Source: a bacterium (GTDB taxonomy: Bacteria > Bacteroidota > Bacteroidia > Bacteroidales > Muribaculaceae). From it: a stretch of 60,038 bases of DNA. Within the stretch, counting starts at the first letter, position 1, and every line of letters begins with the position of its first letter. The notes under the pieces were generated by a model. The model saw nothing but the letters and a program-made list of their open reading frames with translations, had not been told where the DNA came from and ran no database searches. Positions 32,761 through 41,767 of the stretch are shown in pieces. The stretch spans positions 1 to 60,038 of the forward strand of contig SFTJ01000013.1 in assembly GCA_004563195.1 (NCBI GenBank), given 5' to 3'. The position numbers were made by a program, and so were the translations under genes.

Positions 32761-34716
32761 ATGATTTTAAGAACTTTACGAAAAATTATGTTGATGGTTG
32801 CAGCGGCATGTGCTTTTTCTCTTGCTGCTGCCGATGCTTACACCATCTACCCTATCCCGCACGCCCAAATAGCGGGCAAAGCGGCTTGCTCGCTCTCGGC
32901 TACGACTACCGTGATTGCCGAATCGGGCATCGACCAACCTACCAAAAACCGCCTTTGCGATGTGCTAAAGCAGCACGGCATTGTGGCTGAATTTGCCGCC
33001 AAACCGTCGAAAACCAATGCCAACATCTATCTTGGCGTAAATGGTTCGAAGGGCGATGCCGACCGCTTGGCTAAAAAACTCAAGTTGAAGCGCGACATCT
33101 TCGCCAATGGCAAGTTCGACCGCCATATCATCTCGCTTACTGCGCAGAAGAACGGCAATGCCCAACTGCTTATCTTGGGCGAAAACACCGATGCTGTGTT
33201 CTTCGCACTCGCCAGCCTTGAGCAGATGCTCGACGGCGGCTCAAGCAACATGGCTTGCGTCACTATCTACGACTATGCCGACATCAAGGATCGCGGCGTG
33301 GTTGAGGGCTACTATGGCGTGCCTTACTCTACTGCCGTTACCGAGGACTTGCTGCGATTTATGATGCGCTACAAGATGAATTCTTATATGTACGGTGCCA
33401 AGAGCGACCCTTATCACTCGGGCTATTGGGGTAAACCTTATCCCGAAAAACTCACTGCCGAGCAGAAGTCGATGGGTTGCTTCACCGCTGCCGACATCAA
33501 GCAGATGTGCGAGGTTTCGGTTGCCACTAAGGTCAATTTCATCTGGGCTATCCACCCGGGCGTGGCATTCACCGGCAACGATGATGCTGTTATCGACCGC
33601 ATTATGGAGAAATTCGAAGCCATGCACGGCCTCGGCGTGCGCCAGTTCGGCGTTTTCGTCGATGATGTGGGCGTGCCTTACGACGAACCTACTCTCAAAC
33701 TCAATGCCAAGCGCCTAACCGTATTGCAAAACGCTATCGACAAAAAGTGGAACTTCTCGGGCGCTGTGCCTGCCGACACCGTGAAGCCGCTACACTTCGT
33801 GCCTCAACTCTATGCCTATGGTTGGACTAAGGCTGAAGGTCGCAAGAATTTCTTCTCGGCTCTCTCTAACACTCCTGCCAAGACGCAAATCTACATCACC
33901 GGCAAGGCTGTGTGGTCGGTGCCTAACAACACTGACCTCAAAATAGTGGAAGAAGACCTCGGCCGCCCTGTGGCTTGGTGGTGGAACTACCCTTGCAACG
34001 ACAATGCCGATGCCTACACTTTCCCCGTGGATATGTACTCCAACTTCATCGACATGCCTGCCATCGACGATGATGCTCGCTTGCCCGAAAATCTCGAAGG
34101 TTGCGCTTCGCTGCTCTGCAACCCTATGCAGCAGGGCGAAATAGCCAAAATTCCGCTCTTCAGCGCCGCCGACTATGCTTGGAACAACGCTTCGTTCGAC
34201 AATAAAACGAGCTGGAATGCTGCCCTCGCAGCTGCCGTTGGCAAGCAATATGCTCAACCATTGGCTCACATCTTGCCTTATCTGCGTATCAACGACCCCG
34301 AAAGCATGGCAAAACTCATCGATGACTACAAGACCACCGGCAATGCATCGGCATTAAAAGCCGAACTCGCTGCAATAATCGACGATTGCAACAAGGTGAA
34401 CACTCTCAGCATCGAAGCCGACACCGCTAAGGTGCTCTTCCATGCCGACATACGTCCTTGGCTGCTCAAATTGCGTCAAACTGCATCGGTGCTCAACGCG
34501 CTTATCGATGTTGCAGCCATGCCTGCCGGCAATGCCAAGGCTCAAGCCTACGCTCAAGCTGCCGCCGAAGCCAAGTCGCTAACCTATGGCGCCGAATTCA
34601 ACGTTGTTGCTCTCGAAGGTATGGCTGAAGGAATTGGCAAACAGGACTACAACGCCCGCCTCGCCAACAAGCATCTCACTCCTTTTGTAAAATATATGCT
34701 CAAAAAGGCTAAATAG
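32761..34716 (+). CDS. Secreted GH84 beta-N-acetylglucosaminidase
   Basis: The family removes terminal GlcNAc, including O-GlcNAc and mucin-type sugars, with substrate-assisted catalysis. The 651 residues carry a signal peptide (MILRTLRKIMLMVAAACAFS, cleavage near 25-26), a GH20b-like N domain (about 27-165), and the GH84 barrel from RGVVEGYYGVPYS (178-190) with the catalytic Asp pair in GVFVDDVGVP (301-302). A helical C-terminal region follows. It probably acts in the periplasm or at the surface on host glycans (inference). It stands alone, with no SusCD pair nearby. Confidence 0.93.
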   Translation: MILRTLRKIMLMVAAACAFSLAAADAYTIYPIPHAQIAGKAACSLSATTTVIAESGIDQPTKNRLCDVLKQHGIVAEFAAKPSKTNANIYLGVNGSKGDADRLAKKLKLKRDIFANGKFDRHIISLTAQKNGNAQLLILGENTDAVFFALASLEQMLDGGSSNMACVTIYDYADIKDRGVVEGYYGVPYSTAVTEDLLRFMMRYKMNSYMYGAKSDPYHSGYWGKPYPEKLTAEQKSMGCFTAADIKQMCEVSVATKVNFIWAIHPGVAFTGNDDAVIDRIMEKFEAMHGLGVRQFGVFVDDVGVPYDEPTLKLNAKRLTVLQNAIDKKWNFSGAVPADTVKPLHFVPQLYAYGWTKAEGRKNFFSALSNTPAKTQIYITGKAVWSVPNNTDLKIVEEDLGRPVAWWWNYPCNDNADAYTFPVDMYSNFIDMPAIDDDARLPENLEGCASLLCNPMQQGEIAKIPLFSAADYAWNNASFDNKTSWNAALAAAVGKQYAQPLAHILPYLRINDPESMAKLIDDYKTTGNASALKAELAAIIDDCNKVNTLSIEADTAKVLFHADIRPWLLKLRQTASVLNALIDVAAMPAGNAKAQAYAQAAAEAKSLTYGAEFNVVALEGMAEGIGKQDYNARLANKHLTPFVKYMLKKAK

Positions 34717-34759
34717 TCATATTTAGAGCATATTAGCATAAACACTCCAACCCAAAATT

Positions 34760-34800
34760 CAGGCACATCAGCAAGGCAAAAGCCCCACCCGATGTGCCTG
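34760..34800. terminator. Bidirectional hairpin between GH84 and the ATPase gene
   Basis: CAGGCACATC (760-769) pairs perfectly with GATGTGCCTG (791-800). It lies between two convergent genes; short A/T-rich tails exist on both sides but no long U-tract. Confidence 0.6.
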
Positions 34801-34806
34801 AGTTAT

Positions 34807-36162
34807 TTATATCGAACCGTATTTTGCTATAACTTTGTCAAGCTGACCGGCGTAATAAAATGGCACATTTATCAAACGAAAAGCCCTTTTTTCGGGCATA
34901 GGGGTCTCAATATCCTGAACTGCCAAACTACCGTTCCAAATTCTTATAGCCACAACACTACGGTCGCTGCTATTGACAAACGTGTGCAACGAACGGAGAT
35001 GAGCGTTTGTCCCGCTCTTAACTTCAATAGGTATGATGTCCGTTCCTTCCTGCCAAACAAAATCCAACTCTGCCGACGAACCCTTTTTGTCCCTTATCCA
35101 AAAATACTGATGTTCGCGGTAATGTCTGTCAAGTACCACCCTCAATTCCTGCGCCACAATATGCTCCGCTGACCTTCCCCTCCAAGTATCAAGCAGATTC
35201 TTGTTCTGAAGGTATTCAAGCTGTATTCCCGCCATAAAATTGGTCAACCCCGTGTCAACCATTATCAATTTGGGCGAACGCCTGGTCGCCGGCAACGCAG
35301 GAGCAGAAGTTGTTGTTATTGGATAATCAAGCGACAACAAATAGGCCCTTTCCAGCAAGTCCATACCGTTATGAATCTGCGTAGATGTAAAGCCACTGTT
35401 ACCAAATCCAGCAAATGTTATAGTTTCGGCTGCCGATAGCCATGCAGCACCCAATATATGCCGCAATATTCTCACTTGCTCTGGATTCTTAGCGAATTTC
35501 TCGGCATCTTCGTTATAACCTCTTATCAACGAGCTATATATCGGCGAAAGCCTTTCTAAATCATGGTGCTCAAGATATTCGTCAACAGCCTCAGGCATAC
35601 CTCCCACAAGGGCATATGTATTGAATGCGGAAATCATCTCCTCATGCATATATTCCGGCACAGCTACATTGCGAAGCATATCCGCCCACTGTTCACCCTC
35701 TTTGGCATTAATATATTCCACAAACGAACACGGCCGCAAGGTCAGATATTCCACCCGCCCAACAGGGAAAGAAACTTGCTGCTTCATCAAACTTTGCAGA
35801 CGGCTCCCGGCTGCAATAACATACACCCATGGCAAATCTTCATAGAAATATCGCAACATTGCCACTGCATTGGGTTCTTCTTGTATCTCATCGATAAACA
35901 AAAGCACTCGCTTGCTCTTGTCCTGCACAATATGATTCTTAAAGCATAGAAATTGCCAGATGTCATTTACGTTATTATAACGCCGAAACAACTCTGCATC
36001 ATCTCTTTCAAGGTTCAGTGCTATAAAGGAGTCAAATTCCTTGCCGAATTCCTTAACCAAAGTTGTCTTGCCCACCTGCCTTGCCCCGCGCAGCACAAGA
36101 GGCTTACGCCGCGGGTTATCTCGCCATTGCTTTAATTGCTGTATTAAATCCCTTGTAAACAT
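34807..36162 (-). CDS. AAA-type ATPase with DUF4143-like C-terminal domain (first copy)
   Basis: The 451 residues start MFTRDLIQQLKQWRDNPRRK and contain a Walker A motif in LRGARQVGKTTLVKEFG, a Walker B in RVLLFIDEIQEEPNAV, and the late region with VVLDRHYREHQYFWIRDKKG and SAELDFVWQEGTDIIPIEVK, a PD-(D/E)xK-like nuclease fold (D...E-V-K). This is the widespread archaeal-ATPase/DUF4143 family with unknown function. It is a single gene whose upstream region holds a triple 33-bp repeat. A paralogue lies at 40131-41411. Confidence 0.88.
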   Translation of the reverse strand: MFTRDLIQQLKQWRDNPRRKPLVLRGARQVGKTTLVKEFGKEFDSFIALNLERDDAELFRRYNNVNDIWQFLCFKNHIVQDKSKRVLLFIDEIQEEPNAVAMLRYFYEDLPWVYVIAAGSRLQSLMKQQVSFPVGRVEYLTLRPCSFVEYINAKEGEQWADMLRNVAVPEYMHEEMISAFNTYALVGGMPEAVDEYLEHHDLERLSPIYSSLIRGYNEDAEKFAKNPEQVRILRHILGAAWLSAAETITFAGFGNSGFTSTQIHNGMDLLERAYLLSLDYPITTTSAPALPATRRSPKLIMVDTGLTNFMAGIQLEYLQNKNLLDTWRGRSAEHIVAQELRVVLDRHYREHQYFWIRDKKGSSAELDFVWQEGTDIIPIEVKSGTNAHLRSLHTFVNSSDRSVVAIRIWNGSLAVQDIETPMPEKRAFRLINVPFYYAGQLDKVIAKYGSI

Positions 36163-36203
36163 ATCATTATAACCATATTTTGACAGCGCTAATATACAAC
36201 ATT

Positions 36204-36297
36204 TTTCTAATTCATAGGCAACTTTTGCCTAAATTCTTTCTAATTCATAGGCAGCTTTCGCCTAAATTCTTTCTAATTCATAGGCAACCTCACCCTA
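36204..36297. repeat. Three tandem 33-bp repeats upstream of the first DUF4143 ATPase
   Basis: Units start at 36204, 36237 and 36270 with TTTCTAATTCATAGGCA. Each contains an AGGCAA-CTT-TTGCCT type dyad, perfect in unit 1 and decaying in units 2 and 3. The array starts 41 bp before the ATPase start codon. No spacers are present, so it is not a CRISPR array. Confidence 0.85.
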
Positions 36298-36553
36298 ATA
36301 TGCTACACAAACATAGATATTCGACCGCAGCACCGTTCTGGCCGCTGCGGTTTATCTAAAATGGTGTCCTCACCCGCCAGATCAGCTTCGAAGATAATCA
36401 CTCGCTTTATACACATATCCGCCACCACACCGCCAGTACAAATCTCATACATATCTACCAAATTAACAGATTCATTCATCCTCCAGAAACCGACATCCAA
36501 CTGGTGGCTGCATCTTTTTTATCGCCTTTATCGGCTATTCAAGAGAAATTTAG
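36298..36553. other. Intergenic stretch before prfB
   Basis: No gene is supported here. CCGCAGC (36325-36331) and GCTGCGG (36344-36350) form a 7-bp hairpin followed by TTTA, resembling a weak terminator. Confidence 0.35.
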
Positions 36554-36561
36554 TAATTTTG
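36554..36561 (+). promoter_or_regulatory. -7 box of prfB-argB
   Basis: TAATTTTG matches TAnnTTTG and lies 73 bp before the GTG start of prfB. The -33 region is weak (TTTA at 36527-36530). Confidence 0.6.
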
Positions 36562-36634
36562 CACTCGAAATACGCCAAGGGGCTTTCTTGCCTTCTTTTT
36601 TTGGCAAAATACTCACTATCAACACTTATTTAGC

Positions 36635-37750
36635 GTGATTACTCAAGAACAACTAAAAGCTCTACAAGACCGCTGCGCTGCGCTTAAGCGCTATCTCGAC
36701 ATCGATGGCAAACGCATCGAGGTGGAAGAAGAAGAACTCCGCACTCATGTGCCCGATTTCTGGAACGACCAGAAAGCCGCTGAAGCTCAAATGCGCAAGG
36801 TGAAATCGATAAAATTCTGGATTGAAGGATACGATGAAGTGGAAAAACTCGTCGACGAGGTGGTGCTCGGTTTCGACTTCGTGAAGGAGGAACTTATCTC
36901 TGAGGACGAACTCGACAACCTTTACCTCAACAGCATCGACAAGGTGGAAAAACTCGAGCTCCGAAATATGCTTCGCCAGGAAGAGGATAAGATGGACGTG
37001 GTGCTCAAAATCAATGCCGGCGCCGGTGGCACTGAGGCTCAGGACTGGGCTTCGATGCTTATGCGTATGTATCTCCGCTGGGCTGAACGTCATGGCTACA
37101 AAACTGCCATCGCTCACCTCATTGAGGGCGACGAAGCGGGCATCAAGTCGGTAACAATCGACATCACCGGCGACTTCGCCTACGGATACCTCAAAAGCGA
37201 AAACGGCGTGCATCGCTTGGTGCGCGTCTCGCCTTACAATGCTCAAGGCAAGCGCATGACTTCTTTCGCATCGGTGTTCGTAACTCCGCTTATCGACGAC
37301 ACTATCGAAATAAAACTCGACCAATCGAAAATTTCTTGGGATACTTTCCGAAGCGGTGGTGCCGGCGGTCAGAACGTCAACAAGGTGGAATCGGGCGTGC
37401 GTGTGCGCTACCAATATAAGGACCCCTACACCGGCGAAGAAGAGGAAATCCTCGTTGAAAACACCGAGACGCGCGACCAACCAAAGAACCGCGAAAATGC
37501 CCTCCGAAACCTCAAGTCGATTCTCTACGAGAAGGAACTCCAACATCGCCGCGCCGAGCAACGCAAAATCGAGGACAGCAAACTAAAAATAGAATGGGGC
37601 TCGCAAATTCGAAGCTATGTATTCGACGACCGCCGCGTGAAGGACCATCGCACCAACCATCAGACCAGCGACGTTAACGGCGTGATGGACGGCGACCTCG
37701 ATGCTTTCATCAAGGCTTACCTTATGGAATTTGCCGGCGCTGAGAGCTAA
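36635..37750 (+). CDS. prfB: Peptide chain release factor 2
   Basis: RF2 ends translation at UGA and UAA. The 371 residues contain GGQ at 244-246 (RSGGAGGQNVNKVESGVRV), which triggers hydrolysis. The stop-reading tripeptide, SPF in E. coli, is SPY here (199-201, VRVSPYNAQGKRMTSF). It starts with GTG at 36635, the only start consistent with the family N-terminus. The region around RYLDIDG is a continuous frame with no in-frame UGA, so the classical autoregulatory +1 frameshift is absent. argB follows after 55 bp. Confidence 0.97.
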   Translation: MITQEQLKALQDRCAALKRYLDIDGKRIEVEEEELRTHVPDFWNDQKAAEAQMRKVKSIKFWIEGYDEVEKLVDEVVLGFDFVKEELISEDELDNLYLNSIDKVEKLELRNMLRQEEDKMDVVLKINAGAGGTEAQDWASMLMRMYLRWAERHGYKTAIAHLIEGDEAGIKSVTIDITGDFAYGYLKSENGVHRLVRVSPYNAQGKRMTSFASVFVTPLIDDTIEIKLDQSKISWDTFRSGGAGGQNVNKVESGVRVRYQYKDPYTGEEEEILVENTETRDQPKNRENALRNLKSILYEKELQHRRAEQRKIEDSKLKIEWGSQIRSYVFDDRRVKDHRTNHQTSDVNGVMDGDLDAFIKAYLMEFAGAES

Positions 37751-37805
37751 TCTCTTCTGTTTTAGTCTGCATTACACGATAAAACTTCTATTTATTTAGC
37801 ACATT

Positions 37806-38576
37806 ATGAACAAACTCACTATAGTGAAAGTGGGCGGAAAAATATGCGAAGAGCCCGACTCTCTTGCACAATTGCTCCGCGATTTTGCCGCCATCGAGGG
37901 CAATAAGCTCCTCGTGCACGGTGGCGGCCGTTCGGCTACTCGTCTCGCCGAACGACTCGGCATTGCCACTAAGATGGTCGACGGTCGACGCATCACCGAC
38001 GATGCCATGCTCGAAGTGGTGACTATGGTTTACGGCGGATTGGTCAACAAAAACATTGTTGCCGGCTTGCAAGCATGTGGCATCAACGCTCTCGGCATCA
38101 CCGGCGCCGATATGAACATAATTCTAAGCGACAAACGCCCGGTAAAAACCATCGACTACGGCTGGGTGGGCGATGTAAAGCAGGTCAACGCTGAAGCCCT
38201 CAAGGCTCTGATTTCGCAAGGCGTGGTGCCCGTGATAGCTCCACTAACCCACAACGGTAAGGGCAACATCCTCAACACCAACGCCGACACTATGGCGGGC
38301 GAAACAGCCAAAGCTCTCGCCTCGCTCTTCGACGTAACTTTGGTATTCTGCTTCGAAAAAGAAGGCGTGCTTCGCGATGAAAACGACGACAGCAGCGTGA
38401 TTCCGGTCATCGACCGCAACATGTATGCCGAACTCAAGCAGCAAGGCATTGTGGCAGGCGGCATGCTCCCGAAACTCGACAACTCTTTCGCCACCCTCTC
38501 CGCCGGCGTGCAAAGCGTCATCATCACCAAAGCATCAAACCTCTCCGACCTCTCAAAAGGTACCCACTTGGTGTAA
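37806..38576 (+). CDS. argB: Acetylglutamate kinase (or N-succinylglutamate kinase)
   Basis: This is the second step of ornithine/arginine synthesis, phosphorylating an N-acylated glutamate. The 256 residues show the amino-acid-kinase fold: VKVGGKICEE, LLVHGGGRSATRLAERLG, NADTMAGETAKALAS and GGMLPKLDNSFATLSAGVQS. The length matches the short, arginine-insensitive class. Bacteroides species use N-succinyl intermediates in this pathway, so the true acyl group is uncertain. It is in operon with prfB. Confidence 0.92.
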   Translation: MNKLTIVKVGGKICEEPDSLAQLLRDFAAIEGNKLLVHGGGRSATRLAERLGIATKMVDGRRITDDAMLEVVTMVYGGLVNKNIVAGLQACGINALGITGADMNIILSDKRPVKTIDYGWVGDVKQVNAEALKALISQGVVPVIAPLTHNGKGNILNTNADTMAGETAKALASLFDVTLVFCFEKEGVLRDENDDSSVIPVIDRNMYAELKQQGIVAGGMLPKLDNSFATLSAGVQSVIITKASNLSDLSKGTHLV

Positions 38577-38612
38577 CAAGAAATATATTTATTATTCTAT
38601 ATAACCCACACA

Positions 38613-38640
38613 AAGGCATCACCCCACCCGGTGATGCCTT
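38613..38640. terminator. Hairpin after argB
   Basis: AAGGCATCACC (613-623) pairs perfectly with GGTGATGCCTT (630-640) around a 6-nt loop. It lies 37 bp past the argB stop; the tail is only weakly U-rich. Confidence 0.65.
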
Positions 38641-38802
38641 AACTATAATGGCAGATTTCCTCGCCCCGATTCACAACAAGCTTAGACAACTTTCCTTCAG
38701 CATCTTACACCAATTTATACAACTTTTTGCAAGTATTTTCCACCTTTTTTTGCATCATCACCTAATCATATCAGCTTGCCGGGGCACTCAAAAAGCAGAC
38801 AT

Positions 38803-38837
38803 AAAAAGAGCACTATCGTTTCGCGCGATAATGCTCT
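38803..38837 (-). terminator. Terminator of asd
   Basis: On the minus strand AGAGCATTATCG pairs with CGATAGTGCTCT (one G-U), followed by TTTTTAT. It lies 33 bp past the asd stop. Confidence 0.88.
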
Positions 38838-38869
38838 TATTATTTATTTCAATTTTTGATTGTTATAAC

Positions 38870-39889
38870 TTACTTCTTCGGAGTCCAGCCGTGTTTAAGC
38901 ATATACTGAGCTATCTGCACAGCATTGAGGGCGGCGCCTTTCTTTATTTGGTCGCCAACCAACCAGAACGACAAGCCATTCTCGTTTGCCAAGTCTTCGC
39001 GGATACGGCCCACATACACAGGGTCTTTATCTGCCACAAACAATGGCATAGGATATTCCTTCTCGGCGGGATTGTCCACTACCACCACTCCTTCGGCATT
39101 AGCAAATGCCTCACGAGCCTCAGCAGGCGTAATCTTGCGCTCGGTCTCTATCCAGATGGCCTCGCTATGTGCTCGCATCACCGGTACACGCACGCACATC
39201 GCACTCACGCATATCTCCGGCTCGTGCATAATCTTGCGAGTCTCGTTAAACATCTTCATTTCCTCCTTGGTGTAATCGTTTGGTTGGAAAACGTCGATGT
39301 GTGGTATCACATTGTATGCCAACTGATAAGCAAATTTCTCCACAGTAGGCTCCTTACCGGCTGCTATCTCGGCATATTGGTTTATCAGCTCTTGCATAGC
39401 CACTGCTCCGGCTCCACTTGCTGCCTGATAGGTTGCCACATGCACGCGCTTTATCTTCGATATATCGTTTAGCGGCTTCAATGCCACCACCATTTGTATG
39501 GTTGTGCAGTTGGGATTGGCTATGATGTTGCGCGGTGTGCTGAATGCGTCATCACCATTAACTTCGGGCACCACCAAGGGCACATCCTCATCCATTCGGA
39601 ATGCGCTGCTATTGTCAATCATTATCGCACCATACTTTGTGATGGTTTCGGCATACTCTTTCGAGGTGCCTGCTCCTGCCGATGCAAAGGCTATGTCCAC
39701 ATCCTTAAAGTCATCGTTGTGCTGAAGCTCTTTCACAATGTATTCCTTGCCGCGGAAGGTGTATGCGCGTCCCGCACTGCGCTTCGATCCGAACAACACC
39801 ATGTCGTCGAACGGAAAATTCTGCTCATCGAGCACACGTAGGAATTCCTGTCCCACTGCGCCACTGGCGCCTACAATTGCAATCTTCAT
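38870..39889 (-). CDS. asd: Aspartate-semialdehyde dehydrogenase
   Basis: It reduces aspartyl phosphate to the semialdehyde, the branch point to lysine/diaminopimelate, threonine and methionine. The 339 residues open MKIAIVGASGAVGQEFLRVL (NADP-binding) and carry the catalytic Cys in IANPNCTTIQMVVALKPL, plus YQAASGAGAVAMQEL and a His in VPVMRAHSEAIW. It is a single gene with its own promoter and terminator. Confidence 0.97.
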   Translation of the reverse strand: MKIAIVGASGAVGQEFLRVLDEQNFPFDDMVLFGSKRSAGRAYTFRGKEYIVKELQHNDDFKDVDIAFASAGAGTSKEYAETITKYGAIMIDNSSAFRMDEDVPLVVPEVNGDDAFSTPRNIIANPNCTTIQMVVALKPLNDISKIKRVHVATYQAASGAGAVAMQELINQYAEIAAGKEPTVEKFAYQLAYNVIPHIDVFQPNDYTKEEMKMFNETRKIMHEPEICVSAMCVRVPVMRAHSEAIWIETERKITPAEAREAFANAEGVVVVDNPAEKEYPMPLFVADKDPVYVGRIREDLANENGLSFWLVGDQIKKGAALNAVQIAQYMLKHGWTPKK

Positions 39890-39922
39890 TCTCTTTTTTC
39901 GTTTTTATTGATTTTCAGCGTG

Positions 39923-39930
39923 CAAAGTTA
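39923..39930 (-). promoter_or_regulatory. -7 box of asd
   Basis: TAACTTTG on the minus strand matches the consensus 34 bp before the start. TTG-containing sequence lies about 20 bp further upstream. Confidence 0.65.
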
Positions 39931-40130
39931 TTACTTTTTCACTTTGAATACAACAAAATTGAACACATTTATCATCATTCTCATTACGATTTATAACAAT
40001 TCTGCTCAATTCACAGCTCAAAATTCATCATTCCCCACCCTCTTTCAAGTGAGGTGCACCATCTGCTCATTGTCATTTTCATCGCACCGTAAATCTACAC
40101 ATATTGCCATTTTCCAAAATGCAATGATAT

Positions 40131-41411
40131 TTACCGGCTAATCAACCATTTCCAACATGGTATAACCTCAATCACTCCATATTCATCTTCAATGGTCTTT
40201 TCTTCGTCGTATGTGATTATTAATCTTCGTTTGCACGATAGGGCTTTTGGCAACTTCTTTAGGGCTTCTACCTCTCGCTTCTCTGTCATGTCCGATTCCT
40301 CAATTGAGTAAGAAACTTGTATAGCAAGTTCATCATCAGGGATATAGAAGTCAACCTCTACATTCTGTTTATAGAAGAACACGCGCTCGCCGTCATTGCT
40401 ATTTCCATATTTGCGAAAAAGCGACACAGCCACAATGTTCTCCAACAATGTCGTTGTTGGGTCAGTCAGAAGAAGACTCAACAAGCCATTGTCTATGAAA
40501 TAATACTTACTGTTAGTTTCTCGCTCTGCAAAAGCTGCGTTGATGTTATGCAGTCGCAGCAAGAGCCACGCATCCTCGCAATATTCAATATAGCTACTCG
40601 TAGTAGGTATGGTAATCTTCCCCCCTACACTCGATAGTATTTTCGTGACCCTCGAATACGACAATGGCTGTTTCACACTCTCTGCCATCTTCTTTATCAT
40701 CAAGCGCAAGAGGTTTGGATTACTTATATTATTTCTTGCACAAATATCGCCAAGGTATATTTTCTGATACACCGAACTAAGGTAGCTTCTCTTTACATTT
40801 AGATTTACGCTTTCCGGCAATCCTCCCCAGTTAATGTATTCTGCATATTCTCGCATGAACAACGACTTCCCTGTGGTGCTCATCAGGGTCGGTTCATCGT
40901 ATGGTATACCCCGTGAACGCAAGTACTCCCTGAAACTAAAAGGATAAACCTCTATTGGTATATAACGCCCACCGAGGGTAGTCATTATCTCCTTGGAGAG
41001 CATCTTTGCATTAGAACCGGTTATCCATACTGTTTTTTTGCTGTCTGCCATACGCCTGGCAAACTTTTCCCATCCATCTATATTGTGAATCTCATCAAAA
41101 AACAGCATCGGATTATCGTTGCCGGTCATCTCTATGTGACATTCCAATATAGCATTAAAATCTTCGGAGGCAAAGCCCACCAGTCGCTCGTCCTCAAAGC
41201 TCAAATAGAGCATTTCTTCCCAGCCATGCCCCTCACGCAGTAATTGCTGCATCTTTTCGTAGAGAACATACGACTTGCCTGCCCTGCGTACGCCAACGAA
41301 AACATAACAGTTGAACCCCTCCGCAACAATGTCTCTATGAACAATATTATACCTTTCTATTTCTCGACGATTATCGAGGAGTATTTGTTTGAGTAGATCT
41401 TTGCTAATCAT
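40131..41411 (-). CDS. AAA-type ATPase with DUF4143-like C-terminal domain (second copy)
   Basis: The 426 residues contain Walker A in FVGVRRAGKSYVLYEKMQ, a Walker B in NPMLFFDEIHNIDGWEKFAR, the sensor segment TVWITGSNAKMLSKEIMTTL, and a C-terminal PD-(D/E)xK-like part (VFFYKQNVEVDFYIPDDELA). It is only distantly similar to the copy at 34807-36162. The physiological role is unknown for the family. Its promoter is built into one of two long palindromes immediately upstream (41416-41469), suggesting self-regulation or an element boundary (inference). Confidence 0.88.
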   Translation of the reverse strand: MISKDLLKQILLDNRREIERYNIVHRDIVAEGFNCYVFVGVRRAGKSYVLYEKMQQLLREGHGWEEMLYLSFEDERLVGFASEDFNAILECHIEMTGNDNPMLFFDEIHNIDGWEKFARRMADSKKTVWITGSNAKMLSKEIMTTLGGRYIPIEVYPFSFREYLRSRGIPYDEPTLMSTTGKSLFMREYAEYINWGGLPESVNLNVKRSYLSSVYQKIYLGDICARNNISNPNLLRLMIKKMAESVKQPLSYSRVTKILSSVGGKITIPTTSSYIEYCEDAWLLLRLHNINAAFAERETNSKYYFIDNGLLSLLLTDPTTTLLENIVAVSLFRKYGNSNDGERVFFYKQNVEVDFYIPDDELAIQVSYSIEESDMTEKREVEALKKLPKALSCKRRLIITYDEEKTIEDEYGVIEVIPCWKWLISR

Positions 41412-41415
41412 ATAT

Positions 41416-41469
41416 TATTAAAATGCCATTTTATATTTCACCACAAAAGTATAAAATGACATTTTAATA
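41416..41469. repeat. Palindromic repeat copy 1, containing the promoter of the second ATPase
   Basis: TATTAAAATGCCATTTTATA (41416-41435) and its inverse (41450-41469, one mismatch) flank a 14-nt centre. The -7 box TACTTTTG of the minus-strand ATPase lies at 41451-41444 in the centre. A TTTG -33 box lies at 41475-41472, exactly 20 bp upstream, just outside the right arm. The repeat starts 5 bp from the start codon. Confidence 0.85.
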
Positions 41470-41566
41470 AGCAAACTTTTTCACACATTTTTATGCACTT
41501 CGATTCTTTTACATTTGCAGGGTTCATCATTTACCCCACCCTTTTTTCAAGCGAAATTGCATCAAT

Positions 41567-41620
41567 TATTAAAATGCCATTTTATATTTCACCCAAAAAG
41601 TATAAAATGGCATTTTAATA
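41567..41620. repeat. Palindromic repeat copy 2
   Basis: TATTAAAATGCCATTTTATA (41567-41586) and a perfect inverse (41601-41620) flank a 14-nt centre that is nearly the same as in copy 1. It lies 151 bp from copy 1 in direct orientation. Its centre has TACTTTTTG, an imperfect -7 box. Confidence 0.85.
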
Positions 41621-41696
41621 TTTTGCATCATCACACTCGACAATAGTGATGTTGCTACTCCTCGTCCCCCCAAAAACATCATTACGAGGCTAAAAT

Positions 41697-41738
41697 ATAA
41701 AAATTCCGGCGCCGTCTCTCTTCGAGTGGGCGCCGGAG
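41697..41738 (-). terminator. Terminator of the acyl-CoA synthetase gene
   Basis: On the minus strand TCCGGCGCC (41737-41729) pairs with GGCGCCGGA (41713-41705), followed by ATTTTTATATTT. It is about 30 bp past the stop. Confidence 0.88.
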
Positions 41739-41767
41739 CACGTTATGTTCTATTACTTAAAGATTGC

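Noticed and set aside
36204..36297. Possible CRISPR array
   Set aside because: The units are contiguous without unique spacers and no cas genes are present.
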